From: CAZHFW01 sp964531675
Lineage (GTDB): Bacteria > Planctomycetota > Phycisphaerae > Phycisphaerales > UBA1924
Reading direction: 5' to 3'
Assembly: GCA_964531675.1 (NCBI GenBank)
Contig: CAZHFW010000007.1
Location: forward strand, 71,427-135,426
Length of the DNA: 64,000 bases
The notes beneath the pieces are model-generated. The model saw only the letters and a program-made list of their open reading frames with translations. It had not been told where the DNA came from and searched no databases. The translations under genes were made by a program, and so were the position numbers. This document shows positions 53,171 through 61,969 of this stretch, piece after piece (position 1 is the first letter of the stretch; each line of letters starts with the position of its first letter).

Positions 53171-55243
53171 TCAGAGGCAGCTGGTGTCCCAGTACTCGAA
53201 GAAGGTGAAGAAGTCGGCCAGGTCGACCTCGCCCGAGAGATCCACGTCGGCCGCGGCGCCCGTGACGTCCCAGGCGTTGAAGAACTCGAAGAAGTCGGCC
53301 AGATCGACGGTGCCGTCCTTGTTCATGTCGGCCGGGCACGCGGGCATCTGAACCTCGTAGCAGCCGCGATCCACCGGCGGGCTGCCGGCGCTGGCGCCAT
53401 TGGCGGCGCCCAGAACGTCGGAGCGGCGGGCCTTGCCGTCGCTGTCCATGGGCAGCTGCTCGGCGGTGTTGTTGTCCTGATCGACGTCAAGCTCGTCGGC
53501 GGGGAGGGCCGCAACCGCGCCCACGTCGATGCAAGGCGAGCCGTTCTGAAGGCGGAGGTTGTCGTCGGTGGTGCCGGCGGTGTTGTCAGCGCCCTTGGCG
53601 TTGACGAAGAGAGGGTTGAGCCCGTCGACGCCGGCCTTGCCCTGGACGGTGCACTGGTTGTAGGTGACGGAGGAGTTGGTGTTGGGCTGAACGCCGACCT
53701 CGTTGGAGGCGGGGTTGTTGGGAGAGGTGTCGCCCCAGAGGATGCAGTTGGCCAGCGGGACCACGGCGCGGGTGGTGGCGTAGAGAGCGCCGCCGTCGAG
53801 CACGCCCTGGTTGTTGGAGAAGGAGCAGTTGGTGATGGTGTTGGTCAGAGGCGTCGCGTTGTTGCAGGAGATGAAGAGCGCGCCGCCCTGGCCGAAGCTG
53901 AAGGTCTGGTTTCCGGAGAAGAGGCAGTTGACGGCGTAGAGGGGCGCCAGCGAGGTGGCGATGGCGCCGCCGTTGCCCGAGGAGGTGTTGCCCAGGAAGT
54001 CGCAGTTCACGAGCTTGAGGGGCGAGAGGTTGTTCTTGTAGTAGATGGCGCCGCCGTTGCCGAAGGCGTCGTTCTGATAGAAGTAGCAGTCGACGAGCTT
54101 GGGGGTGCCGTTGTCCGCGGAGAGCGCGCCGCCGTTGCCGCCCTGGTTGTAGAGGAAGCGGATCTTGCGGAGGTTGGCGAAGGAGCCGTCCAGGAGCATG
54201 CCGCCGCCGCGACCGATCGCGCCGTCGCCATAGCCGCGGGTGACGGTGAAACCGTCGAGGATGGTGGAGCCGCCGGTGTTGCGGGCGTCAACGACGCACT
54301 CGGTGTTGTCGGCGTTGGAGCTCGAGCCGATGGCGCCGGAGAGGATGGTCTGGGAGAAGAGCGGGTCGCCGCGCTGGGCGAGCGTGGTCTCGGTGCCGGC
54401 GAATCCGCCGTAGACCTTCGCGCTGGACGGGATGACGAAGCTGATGGACTGGTCGGTGCCCGTGGTGGGCTTGTAGGTGCCGCCACGGATCCAGATTTCG
54501 TTGCCCGAGCCGATGCGGCGGGTGGACTCAAGGGCGTCCTGGAGGTCGGTCATGGCGTTGGCCCAGCTGCGTCCGCCGTTGTCGCCGGTCGCGGACGAGC
54601 TGACGTAGAAGCGGGGGAGCGTGCCGTTGTTGCCCATGCGGACGATCTGGATGCCGGCGAGTTCGGCGATGGCGCCGCCGTTGGGCGTGACGGTGATGGT
54701 GACGGTGTCACCGATGTTGACGACGCGGTTGTGCAGCGCGTGGGTGCCGCCGATGTGGAAGTCGTTTGAGGTCGGGGTCAGGAAGCCCGAGTCCTGATTG
54801 GAAACGCCCAGGGCGTTGTTGACGACAACGTGCGCGGGATTGGCGGTGGAGTGCGCATCGAGGGCGTAGGTGTAGATCAGGTACTGTCCCGGCGTGAGGC
54901 CGGTGAAGGAGTAGGTGATCGTGGAGTCGGCCTGCACGTCGTTGAGAAGGCTCTGGTAGTCGCCCGTGAGGTTGGCGTTGGTGTTGTTGAAGAATGACCC
55001 GGTGAGGGAGTGGGTCATGGTCACCGTGGAGTTGGTGCCGTCGAGGTTCTTCAGGGTGATGGAGGCCGCGGTGGAGGACGTGACCGCGTTCCAGGTGCCC
55101 GGGCTGCCGGCAGCGGCGCCGAAGCTCGACGAGGGAACGGTGGCGGACGTCCCGATCTCGATGTTGAAGGACTGCGCCGAGGCCTGACCAGCCAACGCCA
55201 GCAGAGTGAGAACCGCGACGCGAGAAGGATTGAAGATGCCCAT
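53171..55243 (-). CDS. Secreted beta-helix protein with dockerin-like tail (paralogue 3)
   Basis: 690 residues from the ATG at 55243 after AAGGAG; the upstream frame to 55663 was rejected. The signal peptide ends near ASAQ (about 23), then SFNIEIGTSATVPSSSFG. The beta-helix spans about 215-600 (GGGMLLDGSFANLRKIRFLY, GGALSADNGTPKLVDCYFYQ). The tail repeats are DMNKDGTVDLADFFEFFNAW and DVDLSGEVDLADFFTFFEYW, ending DTSCL, so here the Cys is followed by one more residue. It is the upstream member of the tandem set, each member being followed by its own hairpin. Confidence 0.82.
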   Translation of the reverse strand: MGIFNPSRVAVLTLLALAGQASAQSFNIEIGTSATVPSSSFGAAAGSPGTWNAVTSSTAASITLKNLDGTNSTVTMTHSLTGSFFNNTNANLTGDYQSLLNDVQADSTITYSFTGLTPGQYLIYTYALDAHSTANPAHVVVNNALGVSNQDSGFLTPTSNDFHIGGTHALHNRVVNIGDTVTITVTPNGGAIAELAGIQIVRMGNNGTLPRFYVSSSATGDNGGRSWANAMTDLQDALESTRRIGSGNEIWIRGGTYKPTTGTDQSISFVIPSSAKVYGGFAGTETTLAQRGDPLFSQTILSGAIGSSSNADNTECVVDARNTGGSTILDGFTVTRGYGDGAIGRGGGMLLDGSFANLRKIRFLYNQGGNGGALSADNGTPKLVDCYFYQNDAFGNGGAIYYKNNLSPLKLVNCDFLGNTSSGNGGAIATSLAPLYAVNCLFSGNQTFSFGQGGALFISCNNATPLTNTITNCSFSNNQGVLDGGALYATTRAVVPLANCILWGDTSPNNPASNEVGVQPNTNSSVTYNQCTVQGKAGVDGLNPLFVNAKGADNTAGTTDDNLRLQNGSPCIDVGAVAALPADELDVDQDNNTAEQLPMDSDGKARRSDVLGAANGASAGSPPVDRGCYEVQMPACPADMNKDGTVDLADFFEFFNAWDVTGAAADVDLSGEVDLADFFTFFEYWDTSCL

Positions 55244-55463
55244 TCTGAACTCCTTGCCCAAGGACCCGAAGCGAGGCGTGGGTCTGATCCAACGCCCAAG
55301 GGGTCCGAGTGGCCATGCGACAGCGCGGGCGTTGAGAGCTATCGACTTGCAGGAATTCGTGAGCTTGAGGGCTGCAAAGGCCTGAGATACAGGCCGGTTC
55401 GGGAGCTGTTCTCGCTCCGGAAGCCCGTTGGGGAGGCGCAGCGGAAAGCTGGGGGCTTTGGGA

Positions 55464-55913
55464 TCAGAGCTTGGCCCGAGCGCGGCCGCGGACGACCTCG
55501 ATCTCGGCGCGGGCGGCGCCGCGGAGCATGGCCGCCGCAACCGCGTTGAGCGCGGCGTACCAGGCGTCATGAATGCGCGGAGTCCAGGTCTCGCCCGACA
55601 CCTTCGACATGGCGCGCAGCAGGCAATCGCGGACCACCGGATAGTGCTCCGGCGCAGCCCCATAGTTCGCGTGGCGTGCGCCCATCTCGCTCAGGGGTTG
55701 TTCGAGCGCGTCGAGCGACTGAATGTTGCGCCCGACGATGGCGACGGCCGCGGCCAGGTGCGCCCGCTGCCGCGTCATGTCCTCGGGGAACAGAGCGCGG
55801 ACCTGCGGCGCGACCGAGAAGAGGTCGCGGTAGAACTCCTCGGCCACCTCGCCCAGACGCGGGGAGAGGCTCTGGTAGTGGTGTTTCACAGCTTTGAGCG
55901 TGTCGGCGTCCAT
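55464..55913 (-). CDS. Single-domain bacterial globin
   Basis: 149 residues. Haem-binding globin of the flavohaemoglobin/Vitreoscilla type without a reductase domain. The proximal His is probably His81 in GARHANYGAAPEHYPVV, a phrase typical of these globins. The CD-region Phe lies in ALFPEDMTRQRAHL, and ETWTPRIHDAWYAALNAVA is the H-helix region. Possible roles are oxygen delivery, nitric oxide handling or redox sensing. The start has no clear Shine-Dalgarno site. It is divergent from the ECF sigma gene. Confidence 0.85.
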   Translation of the reverse strand: MDADTLKAVKHHYQSLSPRLGEVAEEFYRDLFSVAPQVRALFPEDMTRQRAHLAAAVAIVGRNIQSLDALEQPLSEMGARHANYGAAPEHYPVVRDCLLRAMSKVSGETWTPRIHDAWYAALNAVAAAMLRGAARAEIEVVRGRARAKL

Positions 55914-56024
55914 GCGGATGGTCCAGGAAGAGCGCGGAGCGTGCCTGATCCATGCGCCAAACCCGGGGGCGGCGGCTAGCGAAATCGGCGGATTTTGCCA
56001 TCACGAAAACACGCTGGAATTGCA

Positions 56025-56045
56025 GGCGTTTCCGGTTGAAACGCC
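56025..56045. promoter_or_regulatory. Inverted repeat upstream of ECF sigma gene
   Basis: GGCGTTTC-cggtt-GAAACGCC is a perfect 8-base inverted repeat, 68 bases before the sigma start. TTGAAA within it could also serve as a -35 element. It is a candidate operator or ECF autoregulation site. Confidence 0.4.
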
Positions 56046-56113
56046 GATCCGAAGGCGTCAGAATCCTGGGCAGGTCCAGCCCCTGTTCCGGGGCCGGCCA
56101 CAGGGGCATCCTC

Positions 56114-56734
56114 ATGAGCGATCCAGCATCCACCGGAGCGTCGGCGGCACGTCGGCCCAAGCAGCACGAGGTCACGTTGCTCCTGGGCGCGCTGGAGCGC
56201 GGGGATCAGCACGCAGCGGAGGAGCTTCTGCCGCTCGTGTACGACGAGCTCCGCGAGCTTGCGACCGCCAGGCTCTCCAACGAGCGCGCCGGGCAGACGT
56301 TGCAGGCGACCGCGCTGGTGCATGAGGCGTACCTGCGCCTGATCGGCGACCGCTCCGGTCAGCAGACGGAGAAGTGGGACAGCCGTGGCCACTTCTTCGG
56401 CGCCGCAGCGATCGCGATGCGGCGCATCCTCGTCGAGCGGGCGCGGCATCGCAAGCGGATCAAGCACGGCGGGCAGCTCGGCCGCGTGGACCTGGACTCC
56501 GACTGTGTCGCGGTTGACGGGGATTCCACCGATCTGCTCGCGCTGGACGAGGTGCTCGACAAGCTCCAGAAGTACGACGAGCGCAAGGCCCAGGTGGTCA
56601 TGCTGCGGTACTTCGCGGGGCTCTCGATCGAGGAAACCGCCGCTGCGATGGGGCTCTCGCCCGCGACGGTCAAGAACGAGTGGGCCTTCGCGAGGGCCTG
56701 GCTCCATCGGGAGATCGCGGGGTCGATGCCGTGA
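56114..56734 (+). CDS. ECF-type RNA polymerase sigma factor
   Basis: 206 residues from the ATG at 56114 after AGGGG. Region 2 is in AAEELLPLVYDELRELATAR and QATALVHEAYLRLI; region 4 is in RKAQVVMLRYFAGLSIEETA followed by AAMGLSPATVKNEW. This matches the ECF subgroup with long linker (sigma-70 family TIGR02999-like) that sits next to Ser/Thr kinases in planctomycetes and acidobacteria. Its last four bases overlap the kinase start (GTGA), so the two are translationally coupled. The kinase may control the sigma factor by phosphorylation. Confidence 0.9.
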   Translation: MSDPASTGASAARRPKQHEVTLLLGALERGDQHAAEELLPLVYDELRELATARLSNERAGQTLQATALVHEAYLRLIGDRSGQQTEKWDSRGHFFGAAAIAMRRILVERARHRKRIKHGGQLGRVDLDSDCVAVDGDSTDLLALDEVLDKLQKYDERKAQVVMLRYFAGLSIEETAAAMGLSPATVKNEWAFARAWLHREIAGSMP

Positions 56735-59700
56735 GCGTCACCCGCCGCGAGATGGTCGAACAGCTCTTCGTTGAGCTGATGGACGTCGAGACTTCCCGGC
56801 GCGAGGAGGTTGCGCGGCAGCGTTGCCAGGATCCCGAAGTGCTCCGCGAAGTGCTCGGCCTGCTCGGCCATCACGACAGGGCCGAGAACTTCCTCGACTC
56901 TCAGGCGCTGCGCCGCACCAGGCCCGCGATGGAGTCCTACGAGCACTGGCGTCGCCTCCGTGTCGGCGGCTATTCGATCCTCGGCGTACTCGGCACCGGC
57001 GGCATGGGCCTGGTGTATCTCGCGGAGCAGCAGCGCCCCCGCCGCAAGGTCGCGCTCAAGGTCATGCGCGTCGGCGGGAACTCGCGCTCCATGCTCTCGC
57101 GCTTCCAGCGCGAGGCCGAACTCCTGGGCAGTCTGCATCATCCGGGCATCGCCCAGGTCTATGAGGCCGGCGTCGCGGAGCAGGAACTCGAGGGTGGCGA
57201 GGCGGGAGATCCGCTTCCGTACATGGCGATGGAGCTCGTTGAGGGCAAGCCGCTGGTCGAGTACGCGACCACCGCCAACAACGGCGTCGGCATCGGCATC
57301 CGCGCCAAGATCGAACTGATCCTCCGGATCTGCGCCGCGGTCGAACACGCGCACCTTCGAGGCGTGATCCACCGAGACCTCAAGCCCGCCAACATCCTCG
57401 TGACCGCCGAAGGCCAGCCCAAGATCCTGGACTTCGGTGTGGCCCGCGCCATGAAGAGCGACGGGACCGCCGAGCTCGAGCGGACGCTGGCGGGGCAGCT
57501 TCTGGGAACGCTCCCCTACATGAGCCCCGAGCAGGTCGCGGGCAAGTCCGAGGGCGTCGACACGCGCTCGGACGTGTACTCGGTCGGCGTATTGCTCTAC
57601 GAGCTTCTCAGCGGCGAGCATCCGGTTGATCTGCGCGACTGCGGCATCGAAGAGGCCGGTCGGCGCATCCGCGAGGTCGAGCCTCTTAGCCTCGGCCGTC
57701 GGAATCCTGAACTTCGTGGAGACCTGGAGGCCATCGCGGGTAAAGCGCTTGAGAAGGACCCGCAGCGCCGCTACCAGTCGGTCGCCGAACTCCGCAGCGA
57801 TCTGGAAAACTACATGCGGGGCGAGGCGGTCACCGCGCGGGGTGACCGGACGTGGTACCTGGCCCGCAAGCGGGTCAGGCGGTATTGGAAGTACTACGCC
57901 GCGGGACTGGCGGCCTTTGCGTCGCTCTCGGTCTTCGCGGTGACCGCGTACCAGCAGAGCATCTCGCAGAAGCGGGCCAAGAACGAGGCGCTCTCGGCGC
58001 TGGACCAGGCCCGCACCGCCCGTGAGGCGGCCGACGTCGCCAACCAGAAGCTGGAGGTTCAGCTCCGCACCGCGAGCATCGAGAAGGCCCGCCTGCTCGG
58101 ATTGACTGGTCAGCGCCGGGAGGCGGAGCGGCTTATCTGGAGCGAGCACTTCAAGAATCCGGAGTCGCCCCAGACGCGCTGGGCGCTGTGGGAGCTCTAT
58201 TCACGCCACGCGTGCCGCTACTGGAATGTGCTGGGAGAGGGGACCATCGCGAGGCTGGCGGTGATCCCGGGCACGCGCGAGGTCCTGGCGGGCAATAACG
58301 CGGGCGAGGCCTTCACGATCGACGTCGACACGGGCGCGATGCGCACGTATCTGGGGCGTTTCCCCACGCCCATCTACTGCGTCGCAGCCAACGGGCGCGA
58401 GCTGGCGGTGGGCACCCGCGCCGGTGATGTGATCCGCTGGAAACTCGGCCAGGAAAAGCCCTTTGCGCGGGTGAACCTCTTTGCGGGTTCCATCTACTCC
58501 CTGCTGTACACATCCGACGGCACGCTGCTCTCCGGGTCCACCGACGGCATCGTGCGGGCCTGGGATCAGGACCAGACGCCGACCGAGGTCGCCAAGTTCG
58601 CGCGGGCCGACGGAGCACCCCTGGTCGTGGATGTTCTGCTCGACGACCCGGACGGCTGGACCTTCCTCGCGGGCCTCCGCGATGGTCGCATCTGCCGCGT
58701 GAATCCCGCGGGCGGCGAGATCCTCGCCGAGGGTCGCCCTCACAACGGACAGATCCTCTCGATGTGCTGGTCCCCCGAGCACGATGTGCTCCTCTCGGGC
58801 GGCGTGGATCAGCGGGTTGCGATGCTCAGCGCCTCGGATCTCAAGGTGCTCAACAGCGCGGGAACGCTGAATGGTTCGGCCCGCGACGTGATCTTCCTGC
58901 CCGAAGGCAAGGAGTTCCTCTTCGTCGGCTGGTCGCGCGTGGAAGTCTGGGAGCGGGAACGCTTCCGTCCCACCGGACGCACCATCGGCTCGGCGCAGGG
59001 ATGGCGTGCCGGCGTCAGCCTCCCCGACACGGGCGAGCTCGTCCTGGCTCCCGACGACAGCCCGGGCATCACGCTCTGGGAACTCAACTCCCGCATCCCC
59101 GCGGTGGACAACGACCTGCCCAACGGCGTCATCGACCATCGACGGATGGGCACGCACGTCGTGACCGCGGTGCGCGGCGGCGTCATCGTCCGCGACCCCT
59201 CCCGCGAAGAATCAAGCAAGATCTTCACCATTCCAGGCAAACGCATCCTGGGCATGGGTGTCGCGGGCAAGGTAGAGCACGGCCACATCGGCGTGTCGGT
59301 CGATGGCGGCGAGTTCCGCGTGCTCGACGGTTCGACTGGCGCGGAGATCCTGGCGATCAAGCCTCCCTCGAGCAATCCCACCGACGAGAAGTTCTGGGGA
59401 GAGATCAACTGGCCCGTGCTCTCCGATGACGGCCGTCGGGCCTTCGCCATCACGTCCAAGCGGAAGATCCTGTTCATGAACCTCGAGACAGGCGAGGTCC
59501 GCATACGCGACATGGGCGCGGGCAACATGCTCATGAGCAGCATGGACGTCGGAGGCAAGATCGGCGCGATCATCCATCAGAATCCCGGGTCCGTCGAGAT
59601 CTGGGACTTCGAGAAGGCCGAACGCATCGCCCGCTCACCCATTAACGCGGCTCCCCTGGGTATCGCGCTCTCAAGCGACGCGAGACTGGTCGCGGTCGCG

Positions 59701-60138
59701 GGATGGGACCGCCTGGCCCACATCTTCAACACCACCGACGGCAAGGAAGAGCTCACCCTCGCGGGCCACCTGGACCTGGTGCTCGGCGTCGCGTTCCTCG
59801 ATGGCGATCAGCAGCTCGCGACCGCCTCCCGCGAGGGTTCCGTCCGCATCTGGGACCTCAAGACAGGCGACAGCCTGGCGACCCTTCCTTCCGCGTCGGC
59901 CAACATCCGGTTCATGAGGCCGATGCCCGACTCGGTGATCGCGGGTGTGGGTTGGGATGGCGTGGTGCGCTACTGGGACATGCGGGCGTATGTGCCGCAC
60001 ATCCTGGGCAATGCGCAGGAACAGATCCGACGCTTCAAGGAAGCGGGAGGCGACGCCGATTGGATGCGCGTCGACCACTGGCTCAGGTCGCTCCGCGACT
60101 GGAAGGACGGCGTCGATCCCACCCTCTCGCTGCGCTGA
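56731..60138 (+). CDS. Ser/Thr protein kinase with WD40 repeats
   Basis: 1135 residues. Starts at the GTG overlapping the sigma stop. The kinase domain (about 80-360) has the G-loop GTGGMGLV (88-95), Lys110 in VALKVM, HRDLKPAN (214-221), DFG (234-236) and GTLPYMSPEQVAG. A membrane helix (about 391-408, YYAAGLAAFASLSVFAVTAY) is followed by a coiled coil and a C-terminal WD40-type beta-propeller (about 500-1100). WD phrases include GSTDGIVRAWD, SGGVDQRVAMLSASDLKV and ATASREGSVRIWDLKTGDSL. The propeller is probably extracytoplasmic and may be the sensor. It ends at a two-way terminator. Confidence 0.92.
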   Translation: MSVTRREMVEQLFVELMDVETSRREEVARQRCQDPEVLREVLGLLGHHDRAENFLDSQALRRTRPAMESYEHWRRLRVGGYSILGVLGTGGMGLVYLAEQQRPRRKVALKVMRVGGNSRSMLSRFQREAELLGSLHHPGIAQVYEAGVAEQELEGGEAGDPLPYMAMELVEGKPLVEYATTANNGVGIGIRAKIELILRICAAVEHAHLRGVIHRDLKPANILVTAEGQPKILDFGVARAMKSDGTAELERTLAGQLLGTLPYMSPEQVAGKSEGVDTRSDVYSVGVLLYELLSGEHPVDLRDCGIEEAGRRIREVEPLSLGRRNPELRGDLEAIAGKALEKDPQRRYQSVAELRSDLENYMRGEAVTARGDRTWYLARKRVRRYWKYYAAGLAAFASLSVFAVTAYQQSISQKRAKNEALSALDQARTAREAADVANQKLEVQLRTASIEKARLLGLTGQRREAERLIWSEHFKNPESPQTRWALWELYSRHACRYWNVLGEGTIARLAVIPGTREVLAGNNAGEAFTIDVDTGAMRTYLGRFPTPIYCVAANGRELAVGTRAGDVIRWKLGQEKPFARVNLFAGSIYSLLYTSDGTLLSGSTDGIVRAWDQDQTPTEVAKFARADGAPLVVDVLLDDPDGWTFLAGLRDGRICRVNPAGGEILAEGRPHNGQILSMCWSPEHDVLLSGGVDQRVAMLSASDLKVLNSAGTLNGSARDVIFLPEGKEFLFVGWSRVEVWERERFRPTGRTIGSAQGWRAGVSLPDTGELVLAPDDSPGITLWELNSRIPAVDNDLPNGVIDHRRMGTHVVTAVRGGVIVRDPSREESSKIFTIPGKRILGMGVAGKVEHGHIGVSVDGGEFRVLDGSTGAEILAIKPPSSNPTDEKFWGEINWPVLSDDGRRAFAITSKRKILFMNLETGEVRIRDMGAGNMLMSSMDVGGKIGAIIHQNPGSVEIWDFEKAERIARSPINAAPLGIALSSDARLVAVAGWDRLAHIFNTTDGKEELTLAGHLDLVLGVAFLDGDQQLATASREGSVRIWDLKTGDSLATLPSASANIRFMRPMPDSVIAGVGWDGVVRYWDMRAYVPHILGNAQEQIRRFKEAGGDADWMRVDHWLRSLRDWKDGVDPTLSLR

Positions 60139-60167
60139 CGTGCGATGCTGACGTGTGATGACCAAAA

Positions 60168-60205
60168 CGAAAACGCCCCGGACGCATGGCCCGGGGCGTT
60201 GTTCT
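60168..60205. terminator. Bidirectional intrinsic terminator
   Basis: A 9-base perfect stem (ACGCCCCGG at 60173-60181 with CCGGGGCGT at 60191-60199) is followed by TGTTCTTG on the plus strand and by TTTTCGTTTTGG on the minus strand. It serves the convergent kinase and PEP-CTERM-like genes. Confidence 0.8.
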
Positions 60206-60223
60206 TGCTCGATGTGAAACGCT

Positions 60224-61027
60224 TCAACGACGGCGGCGCGAGGCCAAGAGTCCCGCCGAGGTGAGCAGCATCAGGCTGCCCGGCGCGGGAACGTTGTAGG
60301 TCGCGATCACCGGAACGTGCGTCACGTCCCCGCTGGGAGGCGAGGGCTGACCCGTGAAGTCCGCGTAGAGCGCAACTTCGTTGAGCGGGTTGTTGGGGTC
60401 CAGATCCTCCGCGGTCTGGCCATAGCCCCAGAGCACCGTGTTCAGTGAAGAGCCCAGTGGATGCGTCGTGGGCAGCGCCGGAACCTCCAGCAGCGAGTTG
60501 GACGGCAGGCCGAACCATGACGGACCAAAGCCCAGCCCGAACGCGTTGAGGAACGGGCTCCAGGCGTTCGCCTCGGCCGCAGCACTCCCAAACGCGCCGG
60601 TGCCGGCCATGACAAGCACGCGCCCGCCGCCTTGAACGTACTGGGTGAGCGCCGCGATCTCTCCCGCGGACGTGCCGATCCCGCCAGCGAGGAAAACGCC
60701 GGCGTAGTTCTGCAGATTCGCGAGGCTCACGCCCCCGCTCGGATTCACCGACCAGGTGTGCCCGAGCACGCCCGCCCGAGCGCCGATGCTCGAGCCGTAC
60801 GCGGTGCCGTTGGTCGAGAAGACCGCGAAGTTCGAGGGCCCGCCATTGGAGAAGTATCCGAAGATGTTGTCGGCCAGGGTGTTGGTCTGGCTCGTGTTCT
60901 GACCGAACGCCGAATCCGAGAGCAGCCATTCGTCACCGATCGCGATCACCTTGCCGTCATCGGCCTGTGCAAGGCAGGCGCCGGCGGCCAAGGCGAGCGT
61001 GGCAACGCACGCGCGAGAACGAAGCAT
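60224..61027 (-). CDS. Secreted protein with PEP-CTERM-like tail (1)
   Basis: 267 residues. The signal peptide ends near CLAQA (about 22). The mature part (KVIAIGDEWLLSDSAFGQNT, GGRVLVMAGTGAFGSAAAEA) looks like a small alpha/beta domain recalling glutamine-amidotransferase-like folds. The C-terminus carries VPAPGSL, a hydrophobic helix and the Arg cluster ASRRRR, the PEP-CTERM pattern (with PAP in place of PEP) recognised by exosortase. GGAG lies before the ATG. It is 31 bases after a second gene of the same kind. Confidence 0.75.
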   Translation of the reverse strand: MLRSRACVATLALAAGACLAQADDGKVIAIGDEWLLSDSAFGQNTSQTNTLADNIFGYFSNGGPSNFAVFSTNGTAYGSSIGARAGVLGHTWSVNPSGGVSLANLQNYAGVFLAGGIGTSAGEIAALTQYVQGGGRVLVMAGTGAFGSAAAEANAWSPFLNAFGLGFGPSWFGLPSNSLLEVPALPTTHPLGSSLNTVLWGYGQTAEDLDPNNPLNEVALYADFTGQPSPPSGDVTHVPVIATYNVPAPGSLMLLTSAGLLASRRRR

Positions 61028-61058
61028 GCGATGAACTCCAGGAAAGTCGATGCGATGT

Positions 61059-61727
61059 TCAGCGACGGCGACGGCCGACGATCAGGCCGCCGATGCCGAC
61101 GAGCGTCAGGGCGCCCGGCGCGGGCACGGAGACGGTGAGCGTGTCGTACGCGACGTTGTCGTCATTGGCGCTGCCATCAAACTCATCGAACGTCACCGAC
61201 GCGATGACCGCCGAGTCGGCGACATAGCCCACGAACTGATAGCCCGGCGCGCCGTTGGGGCAGGGGATGAACCCGTTGGAGGCGATGATTGCTCCGGTGA
61301 CGTCGCGGAACACGACGCTGACAAAGGACGCCCCGTCGGGAACGTCAAAGACGACGTCGAGACCGAAGGCCTGCACGGGCGTCGCGAAGGTGACGGTGAG
61401 GTCGTCGTTCTCGATGCCCGGGTTGGAGCCGCCGGGGGAGAGGACGTTCTTGCCCGAGGAGGGCGACATGGGGAAGCGCACGCCAGTGGCGCCCTCGATC
61501 ACGATCAGGGGCGTGTTGGCGTCGGGGCCAGTGAGCGTCATGCCCGAGAGCGTCTGGTTGGTGAGGTCGGTGAGGCTCGCGTAGCCATCGAAGTCCTCGG
61601 TCAGCGTCGCGCCGGTGTTGGCGTCGGCGTTGAACTGGCCGCGATCGAAGTACAGATTGCCGCCCGCAAGAGCATGACCAGCTCCGAAGGCAACGACAGC
61701 GGAGACAAGCGCGAATCGGTTCAGCAT
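61059..61727 (-). CDS. Secreted protein with PEP-CTERM-like tail (2)
   Basis: 222 residues from the ATG at 61727. The signal peptide is MLNRFALVSAVVAFGAGHA with cleavage near ALAG. The mature part is a beta-rich domain (TLTEDFDGYASLTDLTNQTL, VTFATPVQAFGLDVVFDV, ASVTFDEFDGSANDDNVAYD), like many extracellular PEP-CTERM proteins. The C-terminus VPAPGAL-TLVGIGGLIVG-RRRR matches the sorting motif of the next gene. No exosortase is in the window. No clear Shine-Dalgarno site lies before the ATG. Confidence 0.78.
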   Translation of the reverse strand: MLNRFALVSAVVAFGAGHALAGGNLYFDRGQFNADANTGATLTEDFDGYASLTDLTNQTLSGMTLTGPDANTPLIVIEGATGVRFPMSPSSGKNVLSPGGSNPGIENDDLTVTFATPVQAFGLDVVFDVPDGASFVSVVFRDVTGAIIASNGFIPCPNGAPGYQFVGYVADSAVIASVTFDEFDGSANDDNVAYDTLTVSVPAPGALTLVGIGGLIVGRRRR

Positions 61728-61936
61728 GTTGGGTACCCCAAGCAACAATGGACAAGCCAAGCGCACCACGGGCGCGAGGCGGTCCTAGAAAGGTGCCTCA
61801 GAACGCCGGAAGTGCAAGAAAAGCAGGGGCTTGGGGCGAGTATTCCTCCCGGAACCCGAACGGACTGTGGACGCGTGCTTACCCAAAGCAGCACGCAGAT
61901 CACCCAGGCCAGCCAGTTGTCCTGGGCTTCTCCGGG

Positions 61937-61966
61937 GTGGCATGCCTGCTGCTCGGAGCAGGCATG
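61937..61966 (+). repeat. REP element, left copy
   Basis: GTGG (61937-61940) is followed by a perfect 10-base hairpin, CATGCCTGCT (61941-61950) with AGCAGGCATG (61957-61966), loop GCTCGG. It ends 3 bases before the transposase stop codon. A short 5' tetranucleotide next to a palindrome is the known form of REP sequences bound by RAYT proteins. Confidence 0.75.
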
Positions 61967-61969
61967 GCC

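Noticed and set aside
52904..54769. A 621-codon plus-strand frame
   Set aside because: Antisense shadow of the third beta-helix gene and of a terminator; composition only, no domain.
55244..55663. N-terminal extension of the third beta-helix protein
   Set aside because: Residues are Arg/Pro-rich without conservation, whereas the ATG at 55243 has a Shine-Dalgarno site and begins a proper signal peptide like the two paralogues.
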